NCBI RefSeq assembly: GCF_001571005.1
Contig: NZ_BCST01000011.1
Span: forward strand, 1 to 64,000
Direction: 5' to 3'
DNA from: Herbiconiux solani NBRC 106740
GTDB taxonomy: Bacteria > Actinomycetota > Actinomycetes > Actinomycetales > Microbacteriaceae
Length of the DNA stretch: 64,000 nt
Under the pieces are notes generated by a model. The model was not told where the DNA came from. It was given only the letters and a program-made list of their open reading frames with translations, and searched no databases. Position numbers and translations under genes: made by a program. Of the stretch, positions 19,276-28,143 are shown piece by piece; position 1 is the first letter of the stretch, and every line of letters begins with the position of its first letter.

Positions 19276-20316
19276 TCAGGCGGTCTCCGCCGGAACGGCG
19301 CTCGAGGGCGCCCAGAGGTTGAGGTCGCGGTCGCCCGCGAACTCGTCGATGCGCCCGAGCTCGTCCTCGGTGAAGTCGAGGTGCTCGACCGCGGCGAGGT
19401 TGTCGTCGAGCTGCGAGATCGAGGAGGCCCCGATCAGCACCGAGGTCACCCGGTCGTCGCGGAGCGCCCAGGACAGGGCGAGCTGGGCGAGGGTCTGGCC
19501 GCGGGCCTCTGCGATCTCGTTGAGACTCCGCACGCGGTGGAGGGTCTCGTCGGTGATCATCGAGGTCGACATCGAGCCGCCCTTGGCCGCGCGCGAGTCC
19601 TCCGGGACCCCGTCGAGGTAGCGGCTGGTCAGGAGGCCCTGCGCGAGCGGGGAGAAGGCGATGCAGCCGACGCCGAGCTCGCCCAGGGTGTCGAGCAGGC
19701 CGTCCTCGATCCAGCGGTTGAACATCGAGTACGAGGGCTGGTGGATGAGGAGCGGCGTCCCGAGGTCGGCCAGGATCTCGGCCGCCCGGCGGGTGCGCTC
19801 GGGGGAGTAGCTCGAGATGCCGGCGTACAGGGCGCGGCCGGACTGCACCGCGGTGTGCAGGGCCCCCATGGTCTCCTCGAGCGGGGTGTCGGGGTCGGCG
19901 CGGTGGGAGTAGAAGATGTCGACGTAGTCCAGCCCCATCCGCTCGAGCGACTGGTCGAGCGAGGAGAGCAGGTACTTGCGCGAGCCGAAGTTGCCGTACG
20001 GGCCCGGCCACATGTCGTACCCCGCCTTGGTCGAGATGACGAGCTCGTCGCGGTACGGGCGGAAGTCCTCCTTGAACAGCCGACCGAAGTTGATCTCCGC
20101 ACTGCCGTAGGGCGGGCCGTAGTTGTTGGCCAGGTCGAAGTGGGTCACCCCGCGGTCGAAGGCACGGCGGAGGATCCCGCGCTGCGTGTCGAGCGGCGTG
20201 ACGTCGCCGAAGTTCTGCCAGAGGCCGAGCGAGACGGCGGGCAGGAGGAGACCGCTGCGGCCGGTGCGACGGTAGGGGAGGGATTCGTAGCGGGAGTCGT
20301 CGGCGAGATACGTCAT
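19276..20316 (-). CDS. Aldo/keto reductase (YghZ / voltage-gated channel beta-subunit type)
   Basis: A 346-residue NADPH-dependent aldo/keto reductase, exactly the length of E. coli YghZ, which reduces L-glyceraldehyde 3-phosphate and other aldehydes. Motifs: FDLANNYGPPYGSAE with the catalytic Tyr, LVISTKAGYDMWPGPYG with the Lys, YVDIFYSHRADPDTPLEETM, and the C-terminal cofactor segment SVLIGASSISQLDDNL. ATG at 20316 is used because it gives the family N-terminus; the frame is open further upstream but not protein-like. It appears monocistronic, with a small membrane-protein gene ending 65 bp upstream. A role in aldehyde detoxification is inferred from family. Confidence 0.93.
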   Translation of the reverse strand: MTYLADDSRYESLPYRRTGRSGLLLPAVSLGLWQNFGDVTPLDTQRGILRRAFDRGVTHFDLANNYGPPYGSAEINFGRLFKEDFRPYRDELVISTKAGYDMWPGPYGNFGSRKYLLSSLDQSLERMGLDYVDIFYSHRADPDTPLEETMGALHTAVQSGRALYAGISSYSPERTRRAAEILADLGTPLLIHQPSYSMFNRWIEDGLLDTLGELGVGCIAFSPLAQGLLTSRYLDGVPEDSRAAKGGSMSTSMITDETLHRVRSLNEIAEARGQTLAQLALSWALRDDRVTSVLIGASSISQLDDNLAAVEHLDFTEDELGRIDEFAGDRDLNLWAPSSAVPAETA

Positions 20317-20381
20317 GGGACGAGTCTTCCGCATCCGCGACCGGTCCGCACCGGGGCGGCGGGCCCGGTCGACGGGGGCTG

Positions 20382-20684
20382 TCAGCGCGTGAGGGCGATG
20401 GTGACGAGGAGCGCCGTGCCCGAGAGCAGGCAGACAGCGGCGAGGATGCGGAGGACGACGAGGGCGGCGACGCCCGGCCGGCGTGCGCGGCGGGGGCGGG
20501 CGGGGGCCGTCGGGGTGGTCGGGGGCGGCGGCACCGCATCCACTGTCCACGGCCGGGTGGAGGGGGCGGCGGTGCGCAGTCGCGGGTCGGGGCGATCCGG
20601 GTTGGCGCGCGTCACGTCGAGCTCCCAGAGGAAGTCCTCGAAGGTCTCGTCGTCGGCGGGGCCGGTGGTGCCGGATCGTGTCAT
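20382..20684 (-). CDS. Small single-pass membrane protein, hypothetical
   Basis: A 100-residue protein: an acidic N-terminus (DDETFEDFLWELDV), a Pro/Arg-rich middle (VPPPPTTPT, then PRRARRPG), and a single C-terminal membrane helix of about 25 residues. Such an arrangement is common among short actinobacterial membrane proteins of unknown role. It lies upstream of the aldo/keto reductase on the same strand. Coding is supported by the sensible hydrophobic segment after basic residues, not by a recognised domain. Confidence 0.65.
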   Translation of the reverse strand: MTRSGTTGPADDETFEDFLWELDVTRANPDRPDPRLRTAAPSTRPWTVDAVPPPPTTPTAPARPRRARRPGVAALVVLRILAAVCLLSGTALLVTIALTR

Positions 20685-20903
20685 CGGTGCGCGTCCTTCC
20701 GGCGTCCGGTCGGGGGAGCGCGTCGTGGTGGCCGCGAACCCGGGGGATCATCCGAGGCTAGGCGGATGCGCGGGGCCGGGCGATGGGGAGAAGTCCCCAT
20801 TCCGGTGGACACGGGTGCGGGTCTCGCGGGGTCGTTCCCGGATGAACGCCGGGATCCCGGCGTGGCCGCTTCCAATGTCGGTGGTGCGGCGGACAATGGC
20901 CGC

Positions 20904-21062
20904 ATGAACGAATACGACACGTGCGACCGCTGCGAAGGGTCCGGCGCCGACCCCGTCCAGTCCTTCGAGATCGATGAGATCGCTCTGTGCGTCGAGTGCC
21001 GGGGCGACGGGATCGTGGTCTCTTTCGACATCCGTCGCGACGAGCTTCGACTCACGGCGTGA
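20904..21062 (+). CDS. 52-residue DnaJ-type zinc-finger miniprotein
   Basis: A short protein carrying two CXXCXGXG-like motifs, CDRCEGSG and CVECRGDG, spaced as in a DnaJ cysteine-rich zinc finger, followed by a short beta-like tail (IVVSFDIRRDELRL). ATG at 20904 is preferred because the residues before it in the open frame do not look like protein. The ribosome-binding site is weak. Function unknown; a small zinc-binding redox or chaperone accessory is possible. It stands alone between divergent and co-directional small genes. Confidence 0.6.
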   Translation: MNEYDTCDRCEGSGADPVQSFEIDEIALCVECRGDGIVVSFDIRRDELRLTA

Positions 21063-21165
21063 TCCCGGCCCGGTGACGGGCTGAAAAGAAACGAACAGGT
21101 AACGAAACGCCCTGGGCGATGCGTTTCGGGCGCGTTCGCGGGACCATTTTCGCAGGGAGGAAGCG

Positions 21166-21456
21166 ATGGCGTTCAGACAGTACCGTCGATCGTCTCCTCA
21201 GAGCGCCTCGGTGCAGACCGCCGATCCCTCCGACCCGTACACCGCGTATCTGAGCTGGATCGCGAGCGGGCGGCCGTCACTGGCATCCGACGCCCCCTTC
21301 CGGAGCGAGTCGGGCGCGTTGATCGTCGAGCCCGTGCTGGTGGATGCCCTCCGGGTGGAGCAGCACGTCCAGGTGCAGGAGCTCGGCGGTGAGGCCGACC
21401 CGGCGTCGCGGCCGTCGGCCTGGCGGCGCATCACCGACGTCTTCCGGCGGGGCTAG
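21166..21456 (+). CDS. Small hypothetical protein
   Basis: A 96-residue protein with no recognised domain. ATG at 21166 follows a good GGGAGGAAG ribosome-binding site. The protein is basic at both ends (FRQYRRSS at the start, WRRITDVFRRG at the end), with a mixed middle that includes VEQHVQVQELGGEA. About 100 bp upstream is an A-rich stretch unusual for this region (21084-21107), which may hold its promoter. A short hairpin (21476-21490) follows. Confidence 0.6.
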   Translation: MAFRQYRRSSPQSASVQTADPSDPYTAYLSWIASGRPSLASDAPFRSESGALIVEPVLVDALRVEQHVQVQELGGEADPASRPSAWRRITDVFRRG

Positions 21457-21472
21457 GCCGCGCCGAGCCGCC

Positions 21473-21493
21473 GTAAAGGCCTAAGGCCTTCAC
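21473..21493. terminator. Short hairpin between convergent small genes
   Basis: AAGGCC-TAA-GGCCTT (21476-21490), with partial flanking pairing, between two convergent small genes. It is short for a terminator and has no clear T-run. Confidence 0.35.
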
Positions 21494-21521
21494 GTAGCCG
21501 GGCTGTCAGCCGCCCGGGCCG

Positions 21522-21857
21522 TCAGGCCGTGCGGCGGGAGTCGGACGAGTGCGCGTCGAGCTCGCCGATCAGACGCCAGACCGAGCGGGTCAGCCCGGGG
21601 TGGTCGAGCGCGATCTGACGGAGTACCCGGTAGTCGCGCGCTGAGGTGGGCCGGGCGCCGCCGTTCTCGGTGATCGAGTCGGCGCGGAGCAGGTAGACCA
21701 CGAGCTCGTCGACGGTCGGCAGCTCCTCCATGAACTCCCACGGATCCTCGCCCGCGAGCAGCCGCTCGTGCACGATGGTCTCGAGCTCGTCGGCCGCCTC
21801 GGCGCGCAGCACCTCGAGGCTCGCCCGCCCGCGCGGAGGATGCTCGAACTCGTTCAC
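21522..21857 (-). CDS. Conserved hypothetical protein, helical
   Basis: A 111-residue acidic, mainly helical protein (LEVLRAEAADELETIVHERLLAG, then EFMEELPTVDELVVYLLRADS). I do not recognise a domain. It is divergent from the GntR regulator of the methylcitrate operon; their start codons are about 145 bp apart, with two TGTATACA palindromes between. It could therefore be co-regulated with that operon or simply adjacent to it. Confidence 0.65.
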   Translation of the reverse strand: MNEFEHPPRGRASLEVLRAEAADELETIVHERLLAGEDPWEFMEELPTVDELVVYLLRADSITENGGARPTSARDYRVLRQIALDHPGLTRSVWRLIGELDAHSSDSRRTA

Positions 21858-21915
21858 GCGTCGAGCCTAAGCGTCTCGATCGCGAAGCTCGAACCGGAGG
21901 AACACTCAGGCTCTT

Positions 21916-21923
21916 TGTATACA
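21916..21923. promoter_or_regulatory. TGTATACA palindrome, GntR operator (distal)
   Basis: A perfect 8-bp palindrome, identical to the one at 21978 and 62 bp upstream of it. The sequence matches the usual FCD-type GntR operator core. It lies upstream of the -35 box of the regulator promoter. Confidence 0.6.
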
Positions 21924-21940
21924 GCGCGCAGCGGGAAGCC

Positions 21941-21969
21941 TTGAATCGCGCCTCGAGCGGGAGTAGTCT
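21941..21969 (+). promoter_or_regulatory. Promoter of the GntR regulator gene
   Basis: TTGAAT (21941-21946), a 17-base spacer and TAGTCT (21964-21969). The predicted transcription start falls next to the second TGTATACA at 21978, the expected layout for autorepression. Confidence 0.6.
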
Positions 21970-21977
21970 GGCCGCAC

Positions 21978-21985
21978 TGTATACA
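21978..21985. promoter_or_regulatory. TGTATACA palindrome, GntR operator (proximal)
   Basis: The second identical copy of the palindrome, overlapping the predicted start of transcription and 17 bp before the regulator start codon. Bound repressor here would block the promoter. Confidence 0.65.
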
Positions 21986-22001
21986 CGAGGATCGGAGCGT
22001 G

Positions 22002-22673
22002 ATGGCACGCGCAAGCGAGACGGCCTACTCGGTCCTGCGATCCGAGATCCTCGCGTGGGATCTGGCGCCGGGCACCATGCTCGCCGAGGTCGAGCTCTCC
22101 AGCCGCCTCGGCATCTCCCGCACTCCCGTCCGTGAAGCGCTCGCCCGGCTCGTCGCCGACGGCCTCGCGGAGCCCCAGGGCGGCCGCGGTCTGATCGTCT
22201 CGCCGGTCTCGGCCGAGAACGTCACCGAGCTGTTCGAGCTCCGCCAGGCGCTCGAGGCGCAGGCCGCGGCGCTCGCCGCCCGCCGACGCGAACTCGCCCC
22301 CTTCCTCGAGCTGCAGGATCAGCTTCGCGAGGTTCCGGCGCTCCTGGCCGACCCCGACCCCGGTCGGCACGCGTACTACGACCTCGTCGCGCGCTTCGAC
22401 GGCGCGGTCGACGTCGCTGTGCAGAACCCGTTCCTGGTGCAGGCGCTCGCCGGCGTGCGGACGCACCTCGTGCGCATCCGCCGGCTCTCCCGCGACAACC
22501 CGGCACGGCTGCTTGAGGCAGCCCGCGAGCATCTGCTGATCGTCGACGCGATCGTCGACGGCGACGCGGCGCTCGCGGTCGACGCGACGCGGGTGCACCT
22601 GCACCGCAGCCTGCGGTCGACCCTCGGCTCGCTCGTGCAGCTGCCGGCCACGCCGATGAGCCCCACCCGATGA
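22002..22673 (+). CDS. GntR-family (FCD) regulator of the methylcitrate operon
   Basis: A 223-residue regulator. The N-terminal winged helix has LGISRTPVREALARLVADGLAE; the FCD all-helical effector domain follows, with the Asp/His metal-ligand pattern (DLVARFD, then EHLLIVDAI). ATG 22002 is preferred to the GTG one codon earlier. Two TGTATACA palindromes upstream suit this family, and one overlaps its own promoter. It stands 112 bp before prpD on the same strand, so it probably represses propionate catabolism until a pathway intermediate (methylcitrate or methylisocitrate is the usual guess) releases it. Confidence 0.88.
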   Translation: MARASETAYSVLRSEILAWDLAPGTMLAEVELSSRLGISRTPVREALARLVADGLAEPQGGRGLIVSPVSAENVTELFELRQALEAQAAALAARRRELAPFLELQDQLREVPALLADPDPGRHAYYDLVARFDGAVDVAVQNPFLVQALAGVRTHLVRIRRLSRDNPARLLEAAREHLLIVDAIVDGDAALAVDATRVHLHRSLRSTLGSLVQLPATPMSPTR

Positions 22674-22785
22674 CCACGGTGCGCTGACCCTCCCGCCCGG
22701 CCGGGCGTCCCGGTCGATGAGCCGTGCCCGAACAACTTGCCCTACCCGATGACCGGCCCCGCCCGATGAAGGAGACCACCCCCTG

Positions 22786-24294
22786 ATGGAACAGCACGAG
22801 GTGCGGGTCCACCGCAGCGACGAGAACCTGCCCCGCGAAGACCAGCTGGCCTGGAAGATCGCGGAGGTCGCCACCGATCCCGTGACCGTCCCCGACGAGG
22901 TCGTCGAGATGGTGATCAACCGGATGATCGACAACGCCGCCGTCGCGACCGCCTCGATCACGCGCGGTCCCGGCATCGCGGCACGGGCCCAGGCCCTCGA
23001 CCACCCGTACAGCCCGGGCTCGACGGTGTTCGGCGTCGCCGGCCGGTACAGCCCCGAGTGGGCGGCCTGGGCGAACGGGGTCGCCGTGCGCGAGCTCGAC
23101 TACCACGACACCTTCCTCGCTGCCGAGTACTCGCACCCGGGCGACAACATCCCGCCGATCCTGGCCGTCGCCCAGCACCGGGGTTCCACCGGCGCCGACC
23201 TCGTCCGGGGCATCGCGACCGGGTACGAGATCCAGGTCGACCTCGTACGAGCGATCAGCCTGCACAAGCACAAGATCGACCACGTCGCCCACCTCGGCCC
23301 CTCGGCCGCCGCCGGAATCGGCACGCTGCTCGGGCTCGACACGACCACGATCTTCCAGGCCATCGGCCAGGCGCTGCACACCACCACTGCCACCCGCCAG
23401 TCGCGGAAGGGCGAGATCTCGACCTGGAAGGCGCACGCCCCCGCGTTCGCCGGCAAGATGGCGGTCGAGGCGGTCGACCGTGCGATGCGCGGCCAGACCA
23501 GCCCCACCCCGATCTACGAGGGCGAGGACGGCGTGATCGCCTGGCTGCTCGACGGCCCGGGCGCGCTCTACACGGTTCCGCTGCCGGGGCGCGGCGAGGC
23601 CAAGCGCGGCATCCTCGACACCTACACGAAGGAGCACTCGGCCGAGTACCAGGCCCAGGCCTGGATCGACCTGGCCCGCAAGCTGCACTACGCGCATCCC
23701 GAGCTCACCGACCCGGCGAACATCGGGAGCGTCACCATCCACACCAGCCACCACACGCACAACGTGATCGGCTCGGGCGCGAACGACCCGCAGAAGTACG
23801 ACCCGACCGCCTCGCGCGAGACGCTGGACCACTCGATCCCGTACATCTTCACGGTCGCGCTGCAGGACGGCACCTGGCACCACGTCGACTCCTACGCCCC
23901 CGAGCGTGCGGGACGGCCGGACACGGTCGAGCTGTGGAACAAGGTGCGCACGCTCGAGGATCCGGAGTGGACCCGGCGGTACCACTCGATCGACCCGGCC
24001 GAGAAGGCCTTCGGCGGTCGCGTGGAGATCATCCTGCACGACGGCCGCACGATCACCGACGAGATCGCGGTCGCCGACGCGCATCCGCTCGGCGCCCGGC
24101 CCTTCGCCCGCGCCGACTACGTGCGGAAGTTCCAGACCCTCGCCGAGGGCGTGGTCGAGGAGGCCGAGATCAGCCGGTTCCTCGACCTGGTGCAGCGGCT
24201 GCCCGAGCTCGCGCCCGACGAGGTCGCCGGGCTCACGGTCACCGCCCGCCCGGGCCTCCTCGAGCAGTACCCGACCCCGAAGGGCCTCTTCTGA
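22786..24294 (+). CDS. prpD: 2-methylcitrate dehydratase
   Basis: A 502-residue MmgE/PrpD-family enzyme dehydrating 2-methylcitrate to methylaconitate in the methylcitrate cycle, which disposes of propionyl-CoA from odd-chain and branched substrates. Typical segments are [12 protein letters not shown] near residue 105, [36 protein letters not shown] and [28 protein letters not shown] 22786 follows AAGGAG 11 bases upstream. Its TGA overlaps the prpB start (TGATG). The gap upstream, after the GntR gene, contains repeated CCCGATGA motifs but no clear second operator. Confidence 0.95.
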   Translation: MEQHEVRVHRSDENLPREDQLAWKIAEVATDPVTVPDEVVEMVINRMIDNAAVATASITRGPGIAARAQALDHPYSPGSTVFGVAGRYSPEWAAWANGVAVRELDYHDTFLAAEYSHPGDNIPPILAVAQHRGSTGADLVRGIATGYEIQVDLVRAISLHKHKIDHVAHLGPSAAAGIGTLLGLDTTTIFQAIGQALHTTTATRQSRKGEISTWKAHAPAFAGKMAVEAVDRAMRGQTSPTPIYEGEDGVIAWLLDGPGALYTVPLPGRGEAKRGILDTYTKEHSAEYQAQAWIDLARKLHYAHPELTDPANIGSVTIHTSHHTHNVIGSGANDPQKYDPTASRETLDHSIPYIFTVALQDGTWHHVDSYAPERAGRPDTVELWNKVRTLEDPEWTRRYHSIDPAEKAFGGRVEIILHDGRTITDEIAVADAHPLGARPFARADYVRKFQTLAEGVVEEAEISRFLDLVQRLPELAPDEVAGLTVTARPGLLEQYPTPKGLF

Positions 24295-25199
24295 TGCTGT
24301 ACTCCACCGTTCCCGCCTCCGAGAAGCGGGCGGCGTTCCGCGCCGCGCTCGCCTCCGGCCGCCTGCTCCGGATGCCCGGGGCCTTCAACCCGCTGTCGGC
24401 CCGCCTGATCCAGGAGAAGGGCTTCGAGGGGGTCTACATCTCGGGCGCCGTGATCGCGGCCGACCTGGGCCTGCCCGACATCGGCCTCACCACGCTCACC
24501 GAGGTCGCCGGCCGCGGCGCCCAGATCGCACGGATGACCGACCTCCCGGCCCTGATCGACGCCGACACCGGGTTCGGCGAGCCGATGAACGTCGCCCGCA
24601 CGGTGCAGACGCTCGAGGACGCCGGGCTCGCCGGCCTCCACATCGAGGACCAGGTGAACCCCAAGCGGTGCGGCCACCTCGACGGCAAGGCCGTGGTCGA
24701 CTCGGACACGGCGGTCAAGCGGATCCGGGCGGCGGCCGACGCGCGCCGCGACCCGAACCTGCTGATCATGGCGCGCACCGATATCCGCGGGGTGGACGGC
24801 CTGGGTGCCGCGATCGATCGGGCGAAGCAGCTCGTCGACGCGGGGGCGGATGCGATCTTCCCCGAGGCGATGGCCGACCTCTCCGAGTTCGAGGCCATCC
24901 GCTCGGCCGTGGACGTGCCGATCCTGGCGAACATGACCGAGTTCGGCAAGAGCGAGCTCTTCTCGGTGCAGCAGCTGGAGAGCGTCGGCGTCAATCTCGT
25001 GATCTACCCCGTCTCGCTGCTGCGCATCGCGATGGGCGCCGCCGAGCGCGGGCTCGACGCACTCGTCGCCGAAGGTTCACTCGCGAGCGAGGTGCCCGGC
25101 ATGCAGACGCGTGCCAGGCTGTACGAGCTGCTCGACTACGAGTCGTACAACGCCTTCGACACCTCCGTCTTCAATTTCGACGTCCCGACCGCTCGCTGA
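24294..25199 (+). CDS. prpB: Methylisocitrate lyase
   Basis: A 301-residue isocitrate-lyase-superfamily TIM barrel cleaving 2-methylisocitrate to pyruvate and succinate. The family signature KRCGHLDGK, with the catalytic Cys, sits in a HIEDQVNPKRCGH stretch near residue 122; the metal-site Asp residues are in LIDADTGFGE; and MARTDIRGVDGL and NMTEFGKSELFS are typical PrpB segments. The ATG overlaps the prpD stop by one base, so the two are coupled, and prpC begins 12 bp after the stop. The reading frame is open far upstream, but only this ATG gives the family N-terminus. Confidence 0.96.
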   Translation: MLYSTVPASEKRAAFRAALASGRLLRMPGAFNPLSARLIQEKGFEGVYISGAVIAADLGLPDIGLTTLTEVAGRGAQIARMTDLPALIDADTGFGEPMNVARTVQTLEDAGLAGLHIEDQVNPKRCGHLDGKAVVDSDTAVKRIRAAADARRDPNLLIMARTDIRGVDGLGAAIDRAKQLVDAGADAIFPEAMADLSEFEAIRSAVDVPILANMTEFGKSELFSVQQLESVGVNLVIYPVSLLRIAMGAAERGLDALVAEGSLASEVPGMQTRARLYELLDYESYNAFDTSVFNFDVPTAR

Positions 25200-25211
25200 G
25201 GAGTGACCACC

Positions 25212-26330
25212 ATGACCGATACGCAGGAGATCAAGAAAGGGCTCGCGGGGGTCGTCGTCGACTACACCGCGATCTCGAAGGTCAACCCCGAGACCAACTC
25301 GCTGCTCTACCGCGGCTACCCCGTGCAGGAGCTGGCCGCATCCTGCAGCTTCGAGCAGGTCGCGTACCTGCTCTGGAACGGCGAGCTGCCGAGCGACGCC
25401 GAGCTCGCCGCGTTCGAGCAGAGCGAGCGCTCGCAGCGGGCGCTCGACCCGGCCGTCAAGCGCGTGATCGACGAGCTGCCGCTCACCGCGCATCCGATGG
25501 ACGTCGTGCGCACCGCCGTCTCGGTGATCGGTGCACTCGACCCCGAGTGGGAGGACGCGACGCCCGCCGGCAACCTCCGGAAGTCGGTCGCCCTGCTCGC
25601 GAAGATCCCCGCGATCGTCGCCTACGACCAGCGCCGCCGCCGCGGCCAGGAGCTGGTGGAGCCGGACGAGTCGCTCGGCTACTCGGCCAACTTTCTCAAG
25701 ATGACCTTCGGCGAGGTGCCGTCGGACGTCGTGGTCAAGGCCTTCGACGTGTCGATGATCCTCTACGCCGAGCACTCCTTCAACGCCTCGACCTTCACCG
25801 CCCGGGTCGTCACCTCGACCCTGTCCGACCTCTACTCGGCCGTCGTCGCCGGCATCGGCGCGCTCAAGGGCCCGCTGCACGGTGGCGCGAACGAGGCCGT
25901 GATGCACGTCTTCGACGAGATCGGCACGGCGGATGCGGCCGAGGGCTGGCTCGAGGACGCGCTGGCGTCGAAGAAGAAGATCATGGGCTTCGGTCACCGG
26001 GTCTACAAGAACGGCGACTCGCGGGTGCCGACCATGAAGGCCTCGCTCGACACGCTCGTCGAGGAGTACGACCGCCCGGATCTGCTCGAGCTCTACGTCG
26101 CGCTCGACGAGGCGATGCAGTCGCGCAAGTCGATCAAGCCGAACCTCGACTACCCCTCCGGCCCGGCGTACCACCTGATCGGCTACGACACCGAGATGTT
26201 CACGCCGCTGTTCGTCGCCTCGCGGGTGACCGGCTGGACGGCGCACATCATGGAGCAGCTCGCCTCGAACGCGCTCATCCGGCCCCTGTCCGAGTACAAC
26301 GGCCCCGATGAGCGGCACCTGGAGGGCTAG
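25212..26330 (+). CDS. prpC: 2-methylcitrate synthase / citrate synthase
   Basis: A 372-residue citrate-synthase-fold enzyme condensing propionyl-CoA with oxaloacetate. Catalytic His residues lie in PLHGGANEAV and MGFGHRVYKNGDSR, and the Asp in the C-terminal part (NLDYPSGPAYHLIG). ATG 25212 is chosen because GAGGAG lies eight bases before it; a GTG at 25203 falls inside that site. It is the last gene of the prp unit. No propionyl-CoA synthetase or extra aconitase gene is next to it, so those steps must be encoded elsewhere. Confidence 0.95.
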   Translation: MTDTQEIKKGLAGVVVDYTAISKVNPETNSLLYRGYPVQELAASCSFEQVAYLLWNGELPSDAELAAFEQSERSQRALDPAVKRVIDELPLTAHPMDVVRTAVSVIGALDPEWEDATPAGNLRKSVALLAKIPAIVAYDQRRRRGQELVEPDESLGYSANFLKMTFGEVPSDVVVKAFDVSMILYAEHSFNASTFTARVVTSTLSDLYSAVVAGIGALKGPLHGGANEAVMHVFDEIGTADAAEGWLEDALASKKKIMGFGHRVYKNGDSRVPTMKASLDTLVEEYDRPDLLELYVALDEAMQSRKSIKPNLDYPSGPAYHLIGYDTEMFTPLFVASRVTGWTAHIMEQLASNALIRPLSEYNGPDERHLEG

Positions 26331-26390
26331 TCGCCGGTAGTCTGCCTCTGAGCGGCAGGCCCGGGGGCGAGGCCGCGGAGCGGGGGTCTC

Positions 26391-27614
26391 ATGAACGCGT
26401 CGGATCCGATCGGGATCGTCGTGATCGCCGGTCTCGCGGTGGTCGCGCCGATCCTCGCCGGTGTCATCGGCCGGGTGGCCAAGGTGCCGTTGGTGGTCTT
26501 CGAGATCCTGCTCGGCGTGCTCGTCGGCCCGAGCATCCTCGGCTGGGTGCCGGTGAGCCCGTTCACCGACGCGCTCGCCAACTTCGGGCTCGCGATGCTC
26601 TTCTTCATGGCCGGCAACGAGATCGACTTCGCGGCCATCAAGGGGCGGCCGTTGCGGCGAGCCGCGCTCGGCTGGCTGATCTCGCTCGTCGGCGGGGTCG
26701 TCATCGGCATCCTCCTGGCGCCCACCATCGAGGCCGGGGTCTTCATCGGCATCGCGCTGACCTCGACCGCGCTCGGCACGATCATGCCGATGCTGCGGGA
26801 TGCGGGCGAGCTGACGACCCCGTTCGGCCGGGCCGTCACCGCGGTCGGCGCCGCGGGGGAGTTCGGGCCGCTGCTGGCGATCTCGATCTTCCTGAGCGGC
26901 CGCGACCCGGGAGCCGCCACGGTCGTGCTGATCGGCTTCGCGGTGATCGCGGGGCTCGGCATCCTGCTGGCCTCGCGCGGGCCGCACCGACGGCTGCACG
27001 CGCTCGTCACGGCGACCCTGCACACCAGCGGGCAGTTCGCGGTGCGGCTGGTGCTGCTGATCGTGGCCGCGCTCGTCTGCCTCAGCATCGCGCTCGGGCT
27101 CGACATGCTGCTCGGGGCGTTCGCCGCCGGCATCCTGTTCCGGGTGCTGCTGTCGGGCGCGGATGCACGGGGCCACGAGGTGATCGAGGCCAAGCTCGAG
27201 GCGGTCGCCTTCGGGTTCCTCGTGCCGATCTTCTTCCTCTACACAGGCGTGACCTTCGATCTGCACTCCCTGCTCACGGCGCCGAACGCGATGCTGCTGC
27301 TCCCGGTGTTCCTGGTGCTGCTGCTGATCGTGCGGGGGCTGCCCGGGCTGCTCGCGGCCCCGCCGGGATCGAGCGGGAACGACCGGGTGGCGATCGGGCT
27401 GTTCAGTGCCACCGGGCTGCCGATCATCGTCGCGGTCACCGCGATCGGGCTGGACGAGCACATCCTCGAGCCGGGGACGGCCGCGGCGCTGGTCGGGGCG
27501 GGGATGCTGTCGGTGCTGCTGTTCCCGCTGATCGCGCTCTGGCGGCGGAAGGCGAGTCTCGGCGGGCAGCTGCGGCCGCCGGATGAGGGTGTGCTGGTTC
27601 CCGAGGAGGGTTAG
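26391..27614 (+). CDS. Cation:proton antiporter (CPA2 / KefB-like)
   Basis: A 407-residue membrane protein with about 12 hydrophobic segments and the Na+/H+ exchanger fold, exchanging K+ or Na+ for protons across the membrane. Recognisable stretches are VVFEILLGVLVGPSILGW in helix 2, FFMAGNEIDF and a long run to SATGLPIIVAVTAIG. No C-terminal TrkA-N/RCK domain is present; the tail after the last helix is only about 25 residues, so it is shorter than KefB/KefC. ATG 26391 follows GCGGGGG. Its TAG overlaps the convergent RidA stop codon by several bases. Confidence 0.88.
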   Translation: MNASDPIGIVVIAGLAVVAPILAGVIGRVAKVPLVVFEILLGVLVGPSILGWVPVSPFTDALANFGLAMLFFMAGNEIDFAAIKGRPLRRAALGWLISLVGGVVIGILLAPTIEAGVFIGIALTSTALGTIMPMLRDAGELTTPFGRAVTAVGAAGEFGPLLAISIFLSGRDPGAATVVLIGFAVIAGLGILLASRGPHRRLHALVTATLHTSGQFAVRLVLLIVAALVCLSIALGLDMLLGAFAAGILFRVLLSGADARGHEVIEAKLEAVAFGFLVPIFFLYTGVTFDLHSLLTAPNAMLLLPVFLVLLLIVRGLPGLLAAPPGSSGNDRVAIGLFSATGLPIIVAVTAIGLDEHILEPGTAAALVGAGMLSVLLFPLIALWRRKASLGGQLRPPDEGVLVPEEG

Positions 27615-28000
27615 GCCGGCGGGAGGGCGGCGATCGCCTCGATCTCGATCAGCGCCTCGGGGCGGCCGAGGCCGACGACCCGGAGCATCGACACCGCCGT
27701 CGGGACGTCGCCCCAGACCTCGCGGGACGCGCCGAACGCGGCCATCAGGTCGGCCGACTCGACGATCATGATCGTCATCTTCGCCACGTCCGTCTTCTCG
27801 CCGCCCGCCGCCTCGAGCACGGCGATCAGGTTGCGCAGCGCGGTGCGGGTCTGCTCGGCGATGTCGCCGGTGATCGCGCCGTCCGGGCCGACGCCGTTCT
27901 GGCCGCCGATGTAGAGCGTGCGGCCGGCCTCGGCGATCGTGCCCTGCGAGTAGGCCGGGTGGCCCGGGATGCCGGGCGGGTTGATGTGGGTGATGGGCAT
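27611..28000 (-). CDS. RidA-family enamine/imine deaminase
   Basis: A 129-residue YjgF/YER057c/UK114 protein. Members hydrolyse reactive enamine/imine intermediates, such as 2-aminoacrylate, released by pyridoxal-phosphate enzymes. The trimer-fold pattern is clear: YSQGTIAEAGRTLYIGGQNG early, then DVAKMTIMIVESADLMAAF, and the C-terminal ALIEIEAIAALP with the conserved Glu. ATG 28000 follows GGAAGGA. The open frame extends to 28384, but the added part is low-complexity and lies over the divergent deaminase region. It is convergent with the antiporter; their stop codons interlock (TTAG, 27611-27614). Confidence 0.9.
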   Translation of the reverse strand: MPITHINPPGIPGHPAYSQGTIAEAGRTLYIGGQNGVGPDGAITGDIAEQTRTALRNLIAVLEAAGGEKTDVAKMTIMIVESADLMAAFGASREVWGDVPTAVSMLRVVGLGRPEALIEIEAIAALPPA

Positions 28001-28022
28001 GGTCGCGATCCTTCCGTCGTCG

Positions 28023-28078
28023 CCGGTGTCGTGCATCCGGTTGTCGTGGTCTCGTGCAGTCCGGTGTCGTGCATCCGG
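28023..28078. repeat. 18-bp direct repeat, 38-bp period, between divergent genes
   Basis: CCGGTGTCGTGCATCCGG occurs at 28023-28040 and 28061-28078, with a degenerate related copy between. It sits in the spacer between the RidA and deaminase start codons, so it could be regulatory or simply a slippage duplication. Confidence 0.8.
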
Positions 28079-28143
28079 GGGTGCGTCCAGTGTCGCGCCG
28101 GGGGTGCCGGAGGGGAAGGGCCCGGGTGTGCCAGGGTGGGGGC

